Source of the DNA: an uncultured Rhodobacterales bacterium
GTDB taxonomy: Bacteria; Pseudomonadota; Alphaproteobacteria; Rhodobacterales; Rhodobacteraceae
Direction: 5' to 3'
Length of the DNA: 64,000 nucleotides
Assembly: GCA_903845215.1 (NCBI GenBank)
Contig: CAIMWI010000012.1
Location: forward strand, 1 to 64,000
Shown here one piece after another: positions 1 through 9,265 of the stretch; position 1 is the stretch's first letter, and every line of letters starts with the position of its first letter. The translations under genes and the position numbers were made by a program. The notes beneath the pieces were generated by a model. That model did not search any database. It had not been told where the DNA came from and saw only the letters and a program-made list of their open reading frames with translations.

Positions 1-26
1 CGGTGGGCCAGCCCCCCGGACCCCCC

Positions 27-49
27 GGGATATTTAGACACATATGAAA
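27..49 (+). repeat. 23-base dispersed intergenic element, copy A
   Basis: Begins GGGATATTT and ends CATATGAAA with five bases between. It matches two other places in the window (54863-54885 on the minus strand, 56884-56906 on the plus strand). It lies just past the 3' end of icd. All three copies sit beyond gene ends, so a role in transcript ends or a mobile-repeat origin is possible; function is not shown. Confidence 0.7.
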
Positions 50-52
50 GGG

Positions 53-1267
53 TTAGCTGATCAGGGCTTTGTCAAGGTATTCGGCGACTTTTTCCAGATA
101 GCCGATGGTGGTGAGCCATTTTTGATCGGGGCCGACCAGAAGGGCCAGATCTTTGGTCATCCAGCCGTCTTCGACGGCATCGACCGTGACCTTTTCCAGC
201 GTTTGGGCAAAGCGCATCAGTTGGGCGTTGTCATCCAGCTTGGCGCGGTGTTTCAACCCGCCTGTCCAAGCAAAGATCGAAGCGACCGAGTTGGTGGAGG
301 TTTGCTGGCCCTTTTGGTGCTGGCGGTAATGGCGGGTGACGGTGCCGTGGGCGGCCTCGGCCTCGACGATCTTGCCATCGGGGGTCATCAGAACCGAGGT
401 CATCAGGCCCAAAGAGCCAAAGCCCTGTGCCACAGTGTCAGACTGCACATCGCCGTCGTAATTCTTGCAAGCCCAGACATAGCCGCCCGACCATTTCATT
501 GCCGAGGCGACCATATCATCAATCAGGCGGTGTTCGTAATAAATGCCGACGGCTTTGAATTTGTCTTCAAATTCCTCGGCATAGACCTTGGCGAACAGAT
601 CCTTGAAGCGCCCGTCATAGGCTTTGAGGATGGTGTTCTTGGTTGACAGATAGACCGGCCAGCCTTTGAGCAGCCCGTAGTTCATCGACGAGCGCGCAAA
701 GTCGATGATGGAATCGTCAAGGTTGTACATGCCCATATAGACGCCCGCCGAGGGGGCGGAATAGACGTCGCGCTCGATCACCGTGCCGTCGTTGCCGACG
801 AATTTCATCGTCAGTTTGCCCGCACCGGGGAAGTGGAAGTCGGTGGCGCGGTATTGGTCGCCAAAGGCGTGGCGGCCGATCACGATGGGTTTGGTCCAGC
901 CCGGCACAAGGCGGGGGACGTTTTGGCAGATGATCGGTTCACGAAAGATCACGCCGCCCAAGATGTTGCGGATCGTGCCGTTGGGCGATTTCCACATTTG
1001 CTTAAGCCCGAACTCTTCGACGCGCTGTTCATCGGGCGTGATGGTTGCGCATTTGACGCCAACGCCATATTTTTTGATCGCTTCGGCCGAATCGATGGTG
1101 ATCTGATCGTTGGTGCGGTCACGCTCTTCGATGCCCAGATCATAGTATTTCAGATCGACATCAAGGTAGGGCAAGATCAGCTTTTGCTTGATGAAATCCC
1201 AGATGATCCGGGTCATCTCATCGCCGTCAAGTTCGACTATGGGGTTGGCCACTTTGATTTTGGTCAT
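53..1267 (-). CDS. icd: NADP-dependent isocitrate dehydrogenase
   Basis: Oxidatively decarboxylates isocitrate to 2-oxoglutarate with NADP+ in the cytosolic TCA cycle. The 404-residue protein starts [20 protein letters not shown] and carries the substrate-loop sequence [12 protein letters not shown] and the acidic metal-binding stretch around HRLIDDMVA, typical of the homodimeric, eukaryote-like type-II NADP enzymes. I chose the ATG at 1267; a start seven codons upstream is open but adds residues not expected in the family. It is separated from the next upstream gene by about 110 bases and appears to be transcribed alone. Assignment is firm. Confidence 0.96.
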   Translation of the reverse strand: MTKIKVANPIVELDGDEMTRIIWDFIKQKLILPYLDVDLKYYDLGIEERDRTNDQITIDSAEAIKKYGVGVKCATITPDEQRVEEFGLKQMWKSPNGTIRNILGGVIFREPIICQNVPRLVPGWTKPIVIGRHAFGDQYRATDFHFPGAGKLTMKFVGNDGTVIERDVYSAPSAGVYMGMYNLDDSIIDFARSSMNYGLLKGWPVYLSTKNTILKAYDGRFKDLFAKVYAEEFEDKFKAVGIYYEHRLIDDMVASAMKWSGGYVWACKNYDGDVQSDTVAQGFGSLGLMTSVLMTPDGKIVEAEAAHGTVTRHYRQHQKGQQTSTNSVASIFAWTGGLKHRAKLDDNAQLMRFAQTLEKVTVDAVEDGWMTKDLALLVGPDQKWLTTIGYLEKVAEYLDKALIS

Positions 1268-1379
1268 GACAGGCCCTTTTTGATACATTGATTTGGCTTT
1301 CCATAACGGAAACGGCGGAGACTTAAAAGACGGTATGCGAAGGTATGCCGCGCATATTATGGTGATGGCTGGTTAAAAC

Positions 1380-2483
1380 TTAGGGCTCTAACACAAGCGT
1401 CAACACAAAATCCCGGACCTCCGCCGAGGGGGCGCAGTCGGCGGCATCTTGCTGCAGGGCCTGTAATGCGGCGGCTGCGGCCGTCATCTCTGGGATGGGT
1501 CGGCACAGTGCGATTTCGTCTAAATCGGGAAAGAACGCCTCTAAGCCGAGAAAATCTGACAGGCGATTGTGCACCGGCGCAAAAGCTTTCAGCAGCGCCG
1601 CGCGGTGGCTTGCGCCGAAGAGTTCAACCTCAGAACTTGGGATCAGGTCGATCCGTTGGGCCGCACCCAATAGATAGTTCAACATCTCGGACCGATGTTT
1701 GGGGATCGCGACGTTGGCTTTTCGAAGGATTTCGGCAAAGGCATAGGGCAGCGAGGTGTTGAGATGTGGCAGCGGATTTGTCGGGGCATAGTCAATCCGG
1801 CTTTGGGCAAAGAAATCGACCACCGAACCACCCGCCGCCATGACATCGGCATAATTGCGCACCACCATGCGGGCCTGGGGCAAAGCTTTTGACCATCGCG
1901 CGACGATGCTATCGTATTGAAAATGCGCGGTTTGATAAAACTTGGCCTGCGCGCCGTGGCGCAAAGGGTCTATCACGGCACCAAACTTTAGGGTCTGCAA
2001 TTGCCAAGAGGCCAGATAGTCATCAATGCGGCGCAGGTTAAGGACGATCGAGCAATCGTGGTGGGCAAATCTATTGTGGATGCGCGGCATGATTTTTGGC
2101 CAACCCTGTTCAGCAAAGCGCGACATGACTTCGGAACAGATGATGGTATGCTTTGGCGCCAAAGCATGGATCTGTGCATCGATCATCTGAAACATTTGAA
2201 AGCCAGAGGGTAAATTGTTGTGCCAAGGCGGCACTTCTTTTTTCAATGCTTCCGAGATCAGCCCGAAGGCCAAAGCGTTGTGCGGTTCTCGGATGCTCAA
2301 GTTTTCCGCTTGCGCTTGGGCTTCGGCGTGAAGCACGGTTGCCAGATTGCTGGCCACGCCGCTGCTTTCTACGGCAGGATAAAGGATACCGGCTTGCAGC
2401 AGAGGCAGGTAGTGCATTGCCAGATAGGTTTGAATCGAGGTCGATCCGGTCTTGTGATGGCCTATGAAAAAAGCAAGCTTCAT
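1380..2483 (-). CDS. sulfotransferase-like P-loop protein
   Basis: A 367-residue protein opening with MKLAFFIGHHKTGSTSIQ, the strand-loop-helix that binds the 5'-phosphosulfate of PAPS in bacterial sulfotransferase-family proteins. The 3'-phosphate-binding region is not obvious by eye. Many Rhodobacterales proteins with this N-terminus are annotated only as hypothetical or sulfotransferase family, and the acceptor is unknown. The start is backed by an AGGAA ribosome-binding site a few bases upstream. It lies alone between icd and an HD hydrolase, so context gives no substrate. It may act on a sugar or surface polymer, but this is inference. Confidence 0.6.
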   Translation of the reverse strand: MKLAFFIGHHKTGSTSIQTYLAMHYLPLLQAGILYPAVESSGVASNLATVLHAEAQAQAENLSIREPHNALAFGLISEALKKEVPPWHNNLPSGFQMFQMIDAQIHALAPKHTIICSEVMSRFAEQGWPKIMPRIHNRFAHHDCSIVLNLRRIDDYLASWQLQTLKFGAVIDPLRHGAQAKFYQTAHFQYDSIVARWSKALPQARMVVRNYADVMAAGGSVVDFFAQSRIDYAPTNPLPHLNTSLPYAFAEILRKANVAIPKHRSEMLNYLLGAAQRIDLIPSSEVELFGASHRAALLKAFAPVHNRLSDFLGLEAFFPDLDEIALCRPIPEMTAAAAALQALQQDAADCAPSAEVRDFVLTLVLEP

Positions 2484-2600
2484 GAAAATTCCTTAAAAAA
2501 CGCAATATTTTGCTTTTTTAGCGCAGTTTCGCGCAGATCGAAATGCTTTATGTGACCGTGGCACGGATAAGATCGAAAAATTCTACCCGTGGCCGGGCGT

Positions 2601-3206
2601 TCAACGCGCGTCGAAATAGGCCCGCGTTTTGGCGCGCACCCAAGCCCATAGCCTTGGTGCCCCACGGGCGATTTTGGTCCCTACACGGTCGTCCAGTTGG
2701 TCGGAAGTCACTTTGTATTCCACCCAAGTGCCGCCACCTGACATCAGGTTGGCCATGACAGGTTGCACTCGGTCAAGGGCTTTGGCAAAGACCGCGTCGG
2801 GGGTTTTTGCGGCTTCAAACTCTTGCCAAAGGGCCAGATATTCTGTGCCGATATCTTGCGGCAGCAGGCCAAAGATGCGAGCGGCTGCTTTGGCTTCTGC
2901 CTCTTGGGTTGTGGCCGAGCTGTGGGCTTGGCCGTGGGCGGAATGTATCGGCACATCGCCCACGTCAATTTCCACCAGATCATGCAGCAAAAGCATGCGG
3001 ATCACGCGGTCGATGCGCACGTCCGGGGCGGCTTGATCGGCCAAGACCATGGCGTAAAGGGCGAGATGCCACGAATGCTCGCCCGAGTTTTCGCGCCGCG
3101 AGCCATCGACCAAAGTCGTGGCGCGCAGCACGGATTTCAGGCGATCCGCCTCGTTCAGAAAGGCGAATTGGGCAGACAGGCGCTGTTCGGTTTGGTCTAA
3201 AGACAT
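2601..3206 (-). CDS. HD-domain hydrolase, YfbR/HDDC2-like
   Basis: A 201-residue metal-dependent phosphohydrolase of the HD superfamily. The motif set is visible: a His in SGEHSWHLALYA (first H of the HD core), the HD pair in LLLHDLVEIDVGD, and a conserved Asp near ALDRVQPV. This pattern and length match the HDDC2/YfbR group, whose studied members remove the phosphate from deoxynucleoside 5'-monophosphates. It lies 20 bases downstream of the alpha/beta hydrolase stop on the same strand, so the two are probably co-transcribed away from iscR. Exact substrate is not shown by the sequence. Confidence 0.75.
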   Translation of the reverse strand: MSLDQTEQRLSAQFAFLNEADRLKSVLRATTLVDGSRRENSGEHSWHLALYAMVLADQAAPDVRIDRVIRMLLLHDLVEIDVGDVPIHSAHGQAHSSATTQEAEAKAAARIFGLLPQDIGTEYLALWQEFEAAKTPDAVFAKALDRVQPVMANLMSGGGTWVEYKVTSDQLDDRVGTKIARGAPRLWAWVRAKTRAYFDAR

Positions 3207-3226
3207 TCTGCCAAACCGCCGCCCCT

Positions 3227-3886
3227 TTACCGCGTCACTTCGCCCAAACGGCGTTTCACATAGCTGGACACTGTGGTGATCATCGGGGTCATATGCGTTT
3301 CTTCATCCTTAAAGAAATGGTCCGCGCCTTCGACAACATCATGGGTAATGGTGATGCCCTTTTGCTCGTGCAACTTATTCACCAGCGTCAGCGTGTCTTT
3401 GGGCGGTGCGACCTTGTCTGCGCTGCCATTGATGATCAGCCCAGAAGCGGGGCAGGGCGCAAGGAAGGTAAAGTCGTACATATTGGCCGGCGGTGCGACC
3501 GAGATAAAGCCCGTGATCTCTGGCCTGCGCATCAAAAGTTGCATGCCGATCCACGCGCCAAAGGAAAAGCCTGCAACCCAGCAGTGCTTGGCGTTCTGGT
3601 TCATGGATTGCAGATAATCCAGCGCACTCGCCGCATCAGACAATTCGCCAATGCCCAGATCATATTCGCCCTGGCTGCGCCCGACACCGCGAAAGTTAAA
3701 GCGCAAGACCGAAAAGCCCAAGCGGTAAAACGCGTAGTGCAGGTTGTAGACAACCTTGTTGTTCATCGTCCCGCCATAGTTGGGGTGAGGATGCAGCACG
3801 ATGGCGATCGGGGCGTCGCGGTCTTTTTGCGGATGGTAGCGGCCTTCAAGACGCCCTTCCGGGCCTGCGAAAATCATTTCGGGCAT
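3227..3886 (-). CDS. alpha/beta hydrolase, dienelactone-hydrolase-like
   Basis: A 219-residue serine hydrolase. The nucleophile elbow is GFSFGAW, an oxyanion-hole-like HPHPNYGGTMNN follows the first strand, and a C-terminal GADHFF supplies the likely catalytic His. The start MPEMIFAGPEGR at 3886 is preferred: the 45 extra residues available upstream look like untranslated leader and would run into the iscR promoter region. The gene is divergent from iscR across about 155 bases, an arrangement I associate with this SUF locus in Rhodobacterales. A link to Fe-S assembly is suggested by position only. Confidence 0.72.
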   Translation of the reverse strand: MPEMIFAGPEGRLEGRYHPQKDRDAPIAIVLHPHPNYGGTMNNKVVYNLHYAFYRLGFSVLRFNFRGVGRSQGEYDLGIGELSDAASALDYLQSMNQNAKHCWVAGFSFGAWIGMQLLMRRPEITGFISVAPPANMYDFTFLAPCPASGLIINGSADKVAPPKDTLTLVNKLHEQKGITITHDVVEGADHFFKDEETHMTPMITTVSSYVKRRLGEVTR

Positions 3887-3928
3887 TGTCCAACGTCCAG
3901 TCTTGGGCCAAAGCGTGCTGGCCGATTG

Positions 3929-3957
3929 TTGACAAAATCGGTCAGTTACCTTACAGC
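3929..3957 (+). promoter_or_regulatory. candidate iscR promoter with TGAC-N7-GTCA inverted repeat
   Basis: A TTGACA box at 3929-3934 is followed after 17 bases by TACAGC at 3952-3957, a weak but correctly spaced sigma-70-like pair about 85 bases before iscR. An inverted repeat, TGAC at 3930-3933 and GTCA at 3941-3944, overlaps the -35 box, a suitable place for an autorepressor such as IscR. The box sequence was judged by eye, not scored against a motif model. Confidence 0.4.
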
Positions 3958-4041
3958 CATTCCAAAGGCAGCCCAGCGCCACCTTTCGTTCCGGCTTGAG
4001 GTAATGTCCGCAGCGCCCCACGTCAATGGGATACCAGATTT

Positions 4042-4518
4042 ATGAAACTTTCCACCAAAGGGCGCTATGCGATGGTCGCCTTGGCCGATTTGGCCTTGGC
4101 CGAGATGCAGGCCGCCAAACCCGATGATCTGATGTCTTTGGCCGAGATTGCCAAGCGGCAGGATATATCACTGCCCTATCTGGAACAGTTGTTCGTCAAA
4201 TTGCGCCGTTCAGGGCTGGTAGAGGCCGTGCGCGGCCCAGGTGGGGGCTATAAGTTGGCGCGGAGCCCTTCCGATATTCGCGTGGCCGAGATTTTGACCG
4301 CCGTGGAAGAAAACGTCGATGCGATGCATGCGGGCGCAGGGGCGCATGGCGGGGTGTCGGGCACGCGGGCGCAAAGCCTGAGCAATCGGTTGTGGGAGGG
4401 GTTGTCGGCCCATGTCTACGTCTTTTTGCACCAGACCCGCCTCTCAGACGTGATCCGCAACGAAATGCAGCCTTGCCCTGCGGTGCCTGCCCTATTTGCC
4501 GTCGTGGACGAAGACTGA
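4042..4518 (+). CDS. iscR: Rrf2-family regulator IscR, single-cysteine type
   Basis: A 158-residue winged-helix regulator beginning MKLSTKGRYAMVALADLAL, the characteristic Rrf2/IscR N-terminus, with the wing GPGGGYKLAR near residues 66-74. It heads the SUF operon and is expected to repress it when holding an Fe-S cluster. Classical IscR carries three clustered Cys ligands around residues 92-104; here that region (ENVDAMHAGAGAHGG) has none, and the only Cys is C145 in EMQPCPA. From memory, the Rhodobacter sphaeroides IscR is reported to be of this one-cysteine type with altered ligation, so this looks like a lineage trait rather than decay. Confidence 0.92.
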   Translation: MKLSTKGRYAMVALADLALAEMQAAKPDDLMSLAEIAKRQDISLPYLEQLFVKLRRSGLVEAVRGPGGGYKLARSPSDIRVAEILTAVEENVDAMHAGAGAHGGVSGTRAQSLSNRLWEGLSAHVYVFLHQTRLSDVIRNEMQPCPAVPALFAVVDED

Positions 4519-4571
4519 AACACGCGGGGCTTTCGCCTTTGCACCCCAAAAGAATGTTTGGACCAAGCTGA

Positions 4572-5618
4572 ATGGCACACCGCGCCTATCTTGACTGGAA
4601 CGCCACAACCCCGCTGCGTGACGAGGCGCGCGCCGCGATGCTGGCGGCGATGGATGTGGTGGGCAACCCATCGTCCGTTCATGCCGAAGGCCGGGCGGCG
4701 AAGGCCTTGATCGAACGCGCCCGCGCGCAGGTGGCGGCGGCTTTGGGGGCCGAGGGGGCGGATATTGTCTTCACCTCGGGCGCGACAGAGGCTGCGGCGA
4801 TGGCCTGCGCAGGGCGCGGCTTGCACTGCGCGGGGGTGGAACATGATGCGGTGGCTGCGTGGTGTGTGGGCGACTTGGCGACCGAAGGCGCAGGTAGGGT
4901 GGCGGTGACCAACCCCGCCCGCAGTGCCCTGCAACTGGCCAATTCCGAAACGGGCATTTTGCAAGACTTGCCGGACGGCTTGGCAGTGTCAGACCTGACG
5001 CAAGCCTTTGGTAAGGTGCCTTTGGCGTTTAACTGGCTTGGCTGTCAGATGGGGCTGGTGTCGGCGCATAAGCTGGGCGGGCCAAGGGGCATCGGGGCTT
5101 TGGTCTTGCGGCGCGGGGTTGATTTTGAGCCGGTTCTTAAAGGTGGGGGCCAAGAGATGGGCCGCCGTGCTGGCACCGAAAACCTGATCGGCATCGCCGG
5201 ATTTGGTGCTGCCGCACAGGCTGCGTCGCGGGATTTGGCGGACGGTGTTTGGGAACGTGTGGGTGAACTTAGAAATACTCTAAATCAGGCGTTGTCCTCG
5301 CAGGGGTTTAATACTATTTCTGTCGGGAATAGCGCAGCACGTCTGCCCAACACCTTGTGCCTGATTGCCCCGCACTGGAAGGGTGAGACGCAGGTGATGG
5401 TGATGGACCTGTCCGGCTTTGCCATCTCGGCAGGGTCGGCCTGTTCCAGCGGCAAAGTGCGCGCCAGCCGCACCTTGCAGGCGATGGGCTATGACGAGAC
5501 TCTGGCGGGCCAAGCGATCCGAATATCGCTGGGGCCTGCCACAACGCAAGATCAGGTTCTGCGCTTTGCTGATGCGTGGGGCCATGAATACAAGCGCATC
5601 CTGCAACGGGTGGCTTAA
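4572..5618 (+). CDS. short class V cysteine desulfurase, IscS/NifS-like
   Basis: A PLP enzyme expected to take sulfur from L-cysteine for Fe-S assembly. Schiff-base Lys is K167 in VSAHKLGGP, and the sulfur-accepting Cys is C291 in SAGSACSSGK, on a mobile-loop sequence of the IscS/NifS group. At 348 residues it is roughly 50 shorter than E. coli IscS. The missing part lies mainly between the EHDAV motif (about residue 90) and LANSETG (about 123). It follows iscR by 53 bases and precedes sufB, so it belongs to the SUF operon alongside a second desulfurase, sufS. The division of labour between the two is not evident. Confidence 0.85.
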   Translation: MAHRAYLDWNATTPLRDEARAAMLAAMDVVGNPSSVHAEGRAAKALIERARAQVAAALGAEGADIVFTSGATEAAAMACAGRGLHCAGVEHDAVAAWCVGDLATEGAGRVAVTNPARSALQLANSETGILQDLPDGLAVSDLTQAFGKVPLAFNWLGCQMGLVSAHKLGGPRGIGALVLRRGVDFEPVLKGGGQEMGRRAGTENLIGIAGFGAAAQAASRDLADGVWERVGELRNTLNQALSSQGFNTISVGNSAARLPNTLCLIAPHWKGETQVMVMDLSGFAISAGSACSSGKVRASRTLQAMGYDETLAGQAIRISLGPATTQDQVLRFADAWGHEYKRILQRVA

Positions 5619-5657
5619 AGAACGCGCCGTAAGGCATTGAGGGTAAAGAACAAGATC

Positions 5658-7193
5658 ATGGCCAATATCGAACTGGACCTGCCCCAACTTGATGTGCCCC
5701 AGCTTGACGTCCGCGACGGCGTTGACCGCGAGACGATTGAAACCGTGGCCGCCATGGGTGCTTACAAATACGGTTGGGCCACCGATATCGAGATGGACTA
5801 TGCCCCCAAGGGCCTTTCCGAAGACATCGTTCGCCTGATCAGCGCCAAGAACGGCGAGCCCGACTGGTTGTTAGACTGGCGCTTGGCCGCCTATCGCCGC
5901 TGGTTGGGCATGGAAGAGCCGCATTGGGCGATGCTCACCTATCCCAAAATCGACTATCAAGACCAATATTACTATGCCACCCCACGCAGCATGGCTGTGA
6001 AGCCCAAGTCGCTGGACGAGGTGGACCCCAAGCTTTTGGCGACCTATAAAAAGCTGGGGATTCCGCTGAAAGAACAAGCGCTTCTGGCGGGTGTTGAAGC
6101 GCCTGAAGGCGAGCGGCGCGTGGCAGTGGATGCGGTGTTTGATAGCGTTTCGGTGGGCACGACGTTTAAGGCCGAACTGGCCAAGGCGGGGGTGATTTTC
6201 TGCTCGATCAGCGAAGCGGTCAAAGAGCATCCCGATTTGGTGCGCAAATATCTGGGATCAGTCGTGCCGCCGACGGATAACTTCTTTGCCACGCTGAACA
6301 GTGCGGTCTTTTCTGATGGGTCCTTCGTTTACATCCCGCCCGGCACACGCTGCCCGATGGAACTGTCGACCTATTTCCGCATCAATGCCGAAAACACCGG
6401 CCAGTTTGAACGCACGCTGATCATCTGCGATCGCGGCGCCTATGTGTCTTATCTTGAGGGCTGCACCGCGCCCAAGCGCGACACCCACCAATTGCACGCC
6501 GCCGTGGTGGAACTGGTGATCTTGGAAGACGCGGAAGTGAAATATTCCACCGTGCAAAACTGGTACCCCGGCGACGAAGAAGGTCGCGGCGGGATTTACA
6601 ACTTTGTCACCAAGCGCGCCGATTGCCGCGAAGCGCGGGCCAGGGTGATGTGGACGCAGGTGGAAACGGGGTCGGCGATTACTTGGAAATACCCGTCTTG
6701 CATCCTGCGCGGCGACGATTCCCAAGGTGAGTTTTATTCGATCGCCATCGCCAATAACGCCCAACAGGCCGATACCGGCACCAAGATGATCCACTTAGGC
6801 AAGCGCACCAAGTCGCGCATTGTCTCGAAGGGGATCTCTGCGGGGCGGGCACAGAACACCTACCGCGGCTTGGTGTCGATGCACCCCAAAGCCACCGACA
6901 GCCGCAACTACACCCAATGCGACAGCTTGCTGATCGGCGATCAGTGCGGCGCGCATACCGTGCCCTATATAGAGGTGAAGAACACCTCGTCGCGCGTCGA
7001 ACACGAGGCCACCACCTCGAAGGTGGATGAGGATCAACTGTTTTACTGCCGCTCGCGCGGGATGAGCGAGGAAGAAGCCGTGGCCTTGGTGGTCAATGGC
7101 TTTTGCCGCGAGGTGCTGCAAGCCCTGCCCATGGAATTCGCCATGGAGGCGCAAAGCCTTGTGGCCATCAGCCTTGAAGGATCGGTGGGCTAA
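5658..7193 (+). CDS. sufB: Fe-S cluster scaffold SufB
   Basis: Core scaffold subunit of the SufBCD complex, on which new Fe-S clusters are assembled. The 511-residue protein has the SufB signatures [27 protein letters not shown] and, near the C-terminus, [17 protein letters not shown] with the conserved Cys. A Cys in YLEGCTAP is also present. I place the start at the ATG at 5658 (MANIELDLP); an in-frame TTG at 5637 is possible. It follows the short desulfurase by 39 bases. A seven-base-pair hairpin surrounds its stop codon. Confidence 0.97.
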   Translation: MANIELDLPQLDVPQLDVRDGVDRETIETVAAMGAYKYGWATDIEMDYAPKGLSEDIVRLISAKNGEPDWLLDWRLAAYRRWLGMEEPHWAMLTYPKIDYQDQYYYATPRSMAVKPKSLDEVDPKLLATYKKLGIPLKEQALLAGVEAPEGERRVAVDAVFDSVSVGTTFKAELAKAGVIFCSISEAVKEHPDLVRKYLGSVVPPTDNFFATLNSAVFSDGSFVYIPPGTRCPMELSTYFRINAENTGQFERTLIICDRGAYVSYLEGCTAPKRDTHQLHAAVVELVILEDAEVKYSTVQNWYPGDEEGRGGIYNFVTKRADCREARARVMWTQVETGSAITWKYPSCILRGDDSQGEFYSIAIANNAQQADTGTKMIHLGKRTKSRIVSKGISAGRAQNTYRGLVSMHPKATDSRNYTQCDSLLIGDQCGAHTVPYIEVKNTSSRVEHEATTSKVDEDQLFYCRSRGMSEEEAVALVVNGFCREVLQALPMEFAMEAQSLVAISLEGSVG

Positions 7194-7200
7194 GCCCACC
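7184..7200 (+). other. stop-codon hairpin at the sufB-sufC junction
   Basis: GGTGGGC at 7184-7190 pairs perfectly with GCCCACC at 7194-7200, leaving the sufB stop codon TAA as a three-base loop. No T-run follows, so it is not a standard terminator. It could stabilise or punctuate the mRNA between sufB and sufC, which are otherwise 48 bases apart in a tightly packed operon. Confidence 0.5.
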
Positions 7201-7241
7201 CTACATAATGCCCGCTTTGCCCAGCCTTAAGGACAAGAAGA

Positions 7242-7997
7242 ATGCTTGAAATCAAGAACCTGCACGTGAAATTGGAAGAAGAAGATAAGCAGATCCTCAA
7301 GGGGGTGACGCTGTCGATCGGCGCGGGTGAGGTGCATGCGATCATGGGGCCGAACGGGTCGGGCAAATCGACGCTGTCTTATGTTTTGTCGGGTCGCGAT
7401 GGATATTCGGTGACAGACGGCAGCGCCACGCTGGATGGGGCGGATCTTTTGGCGATGGAACCCGAAGTGCGCGCCGCGCAGGGGCTGTTCTTGGCCTTTC
7501 AATATCCCGTCGAAATCCCCGGCGTGGGCAACATGACCTTCTTGCGCACCGCGTTGAATGCGCAGCGCAAAACGCGGGGCGAGCCGGAAATCTCGGCGGG
7601 GGATTTTCTGAAACTGGTGCGCGAAAAGGCCAAGGCCTTAAAGATTGACGCCGATATGCTCAAACGCCCTGTCAATGTGGGCTTTTCGGGCGGCGAGAAA
7701 AAGCGCAATGAAATCTTGCAGATGGCTATGCTGGAACCCAAGATGTGCATCTTGGATGAAACAGACTCCGGTCTGGATGTGGATGCGATGAAATTGGTGT
7801 CTGAAGGGGTCAATGCGCTGCGCTCGGCCGGTCGCAGTTTCTTGGTGATCACGCATTACCAGCGCTTGTTGGACCATATCAAACCCGATGTTGTGCATAT
7901 CATGGCGGCGGGCCGCATCATCAAAACCGGCGGGCCGGAATTGGCGCTAGAGGTTGAAAACAACGGCTATGCGGATTTGCTGGCAGAGGTGCAGTGA
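7242..7997 (+). CDS. sufC: Fe-S assembly ATPase SufC
   Basis: ABC-type ATPase of the SufBCD scaffold complex; it drives conformational change for cluster assembly rather than transport. Walker A is GPNGSGKST (about residues 35-43), the signature region is GFSGGEKKRNEILQM, and Walker B is MCILDETDSGLDVD followed by the switch His in ITHYQR. The length of 251 is usual. The sufD start overlaps its stop, so the pair is translationally coupled. Assignment is firm. Confidence 0.97.
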   Translation: MLEIKNLHVKLEEEDKQILKGVTLSIGAGEVHAIMGPNGSGKSTLSYVLSGRDGYSVTDGSATLDGADLLAMEPEVRAAQGLFLAFQYPVEIPGVGNMTFLRTALNAQRKTRGEPEISAGDFLKLVREKAKALKIDADMLKRPVNVGFSGGEKKRNEILQMAMLEPKMCILDETDSGLDVDAMKLVSEGVNALRSAGRSFLVITHYQRLLDHIKPDVVHIMAAGRIIKTGGPELALEVENNGYADLLAEVQ

Positions 7998-9265
7998 TGG
8001 GCGCGGCATCGGTCAAGGCCGAGGCGCTGGCCACGCGCTTGGGCGGCTTAGCCCTTCCTGATGGCATGACAGCGGCACGCGAAACCGCCCTAGCGCGGTT
8101 GTCGGCGATGGGTCTTCCGGGCAAGCGGGATGAGTATTGGCACTATACCGACCCGTCAGCCTTGAATGCGGTTCAGTCAAAGCCCGCAGCAGTATCCGAT
8201 AACGGGGCTGCGCTGTTTTCTGGGATGGATGCCGTCAAACTGGTGTTTGTCGACGGGGTCTTTGATGCTGCGGCTTCGGATGATCTAACGCTGTCTGGCG
8301 TTAGCCTAGGTTGTCTGGCCACAGCCCCTGCGGGCCATTGGGCGCAAACGGCTTATGGTGCGTTAGAGTCGGCAGGGCAAAACCCGATTGCCCGCCCTTG
8401 GGCTGCGTTCAACACCGCCTTTGCCAGCGATGGCTTGTTGATCCACGTGACGGGTAAGGCTGCCAAGCCTGTTTCGGTGACCTATCTGCGCCGCTATGAC
8501 GCCGCCAATGTCGTGCTGCACCATGTGATCAAGCTGGACGCGGGGGCCGAATTTACCTTTCTGGAACAAGGGCCTGCAGCGGCGCGGCTGAACCATGTGA
8601 TCGAGATTGATTTGGCCGAAGGCGCGCGCTTTCACCACATTCGCGCCCAAGGCCGCGATCTTGGCCGCCACGCTGTCACCCACATTTTCGCCCATCTTGG
8701 CGCAGAGGCGCTTTTTAAATCCTTCACCCTCACCGCTGACGGGGCGCTGACGCGCAACGAAGCGGTGATCACCTTTGCAGGCCCCGATGCCAAGGCCCAT
8801 GTCGCGGGTGCGGCCATGGGCGACGGGGCGTTCCATCACGACGACACGGTTTTTGTGACCCACGCGGCCGAGCGGTGCGAAAGCCGGCAGGTGTTTAAGA
8901 AAGTGCTTAAACACGGGGCGGTTGGGGTGTTTCAGGGCAAGATCTTGGTCAAAAAAGGCGCGCAAAAGACCGATGGCTATCAGATCAGCCAAGCCCTGCT
9001 GCTGGACGACGACAGCCAGTTTCTGGCCAAACCAGAGCTTGAGATCTATGCCGACGATGTCAAATGCAGCCATGGGTCAACCTCGGGCGCGATTGACGAC
9101 ACGGCGTTGTTTTACCTGCGCTCGCGCGGGGTGCCGCTGCGGGCAGCGCAAAGCCTGTTGATCTTGGCCTTTTTGGCCGACACCATCGCCGAGATCGAAG
9201 ATGAGGCCATCGCCGAAGACATCCGCGCCCAGTTGGAAACCTGGCTTGCAAGGCATGAAAGCTGA
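7997..9265 (+). CDS. sufD: Fe-S assembly protein SufD
   Basis: Partner of SufB in the scaffold heterodimer. The 422-residue protein has the SufD-type middle beta-helix and the conserved C-terminal block CSHGSTSGAIDDTALFYLRSRG, including the His that replaces the SufB ligand Cys. The ATG at 7997 shares its A with the sufC TGA; a GTG one codon earlier is also in frame. The gene ends in a TGATG overlap with the following YIP1-like membrane gene, indicating one transcript. Confidence 0.95.
   Translation: MGAASVKAEALATRLGGLALPDGMTAARETALARLSAMGLPGKRDEYWHYTDPSALNAVQSKPAAVSDNGAALFSGMDAVKLVFVDGVFDAAASDDLTLSGVSLGCLATAPAGHWAQTAYGALESAGQNPIARPWAAFNTAFASDGLLIHVTGKAAKPVSVTYLRRYDAANVVLHHVIKLDAGAEFTFLEQGPAAARLNHVIEIDLAEGARFHHIRAQGRDLGRHAVTHIFAHLGAEALFKSFTLTADGALTRNEAVITFAGPDAKAHVAGAAMGDGAFHHDDTVFVTHAAERCESRQVFKKVLKHGAVGVFQGKILVKKGAQKTDGYQISQALLLDDDSQFLAKPELEIYADDVKCSHGSTSGAIDDTALFYLRSRGVPLRAAQSLLILAFLADTIAEIEDEAIAEDIRAQLETWLARHES

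Noticed and set aside
2807-4045. 412-codon plus-strand reading frame
   Set aside because: It lies antisense to the HD and alpha/beta hydrolase genes, both with clear family motifs; the translated sequence is Arg/Pro-rich shadow coding.
4321-4518. IscR C-terminus considered as degraded because the Cys cluster is missing
   Set aside because: Length, remaining C-terminal sequence and operon position are intact, and a one-cysteine IscR is a known form in Rhodobacter, so it is more likely a lineage variant.
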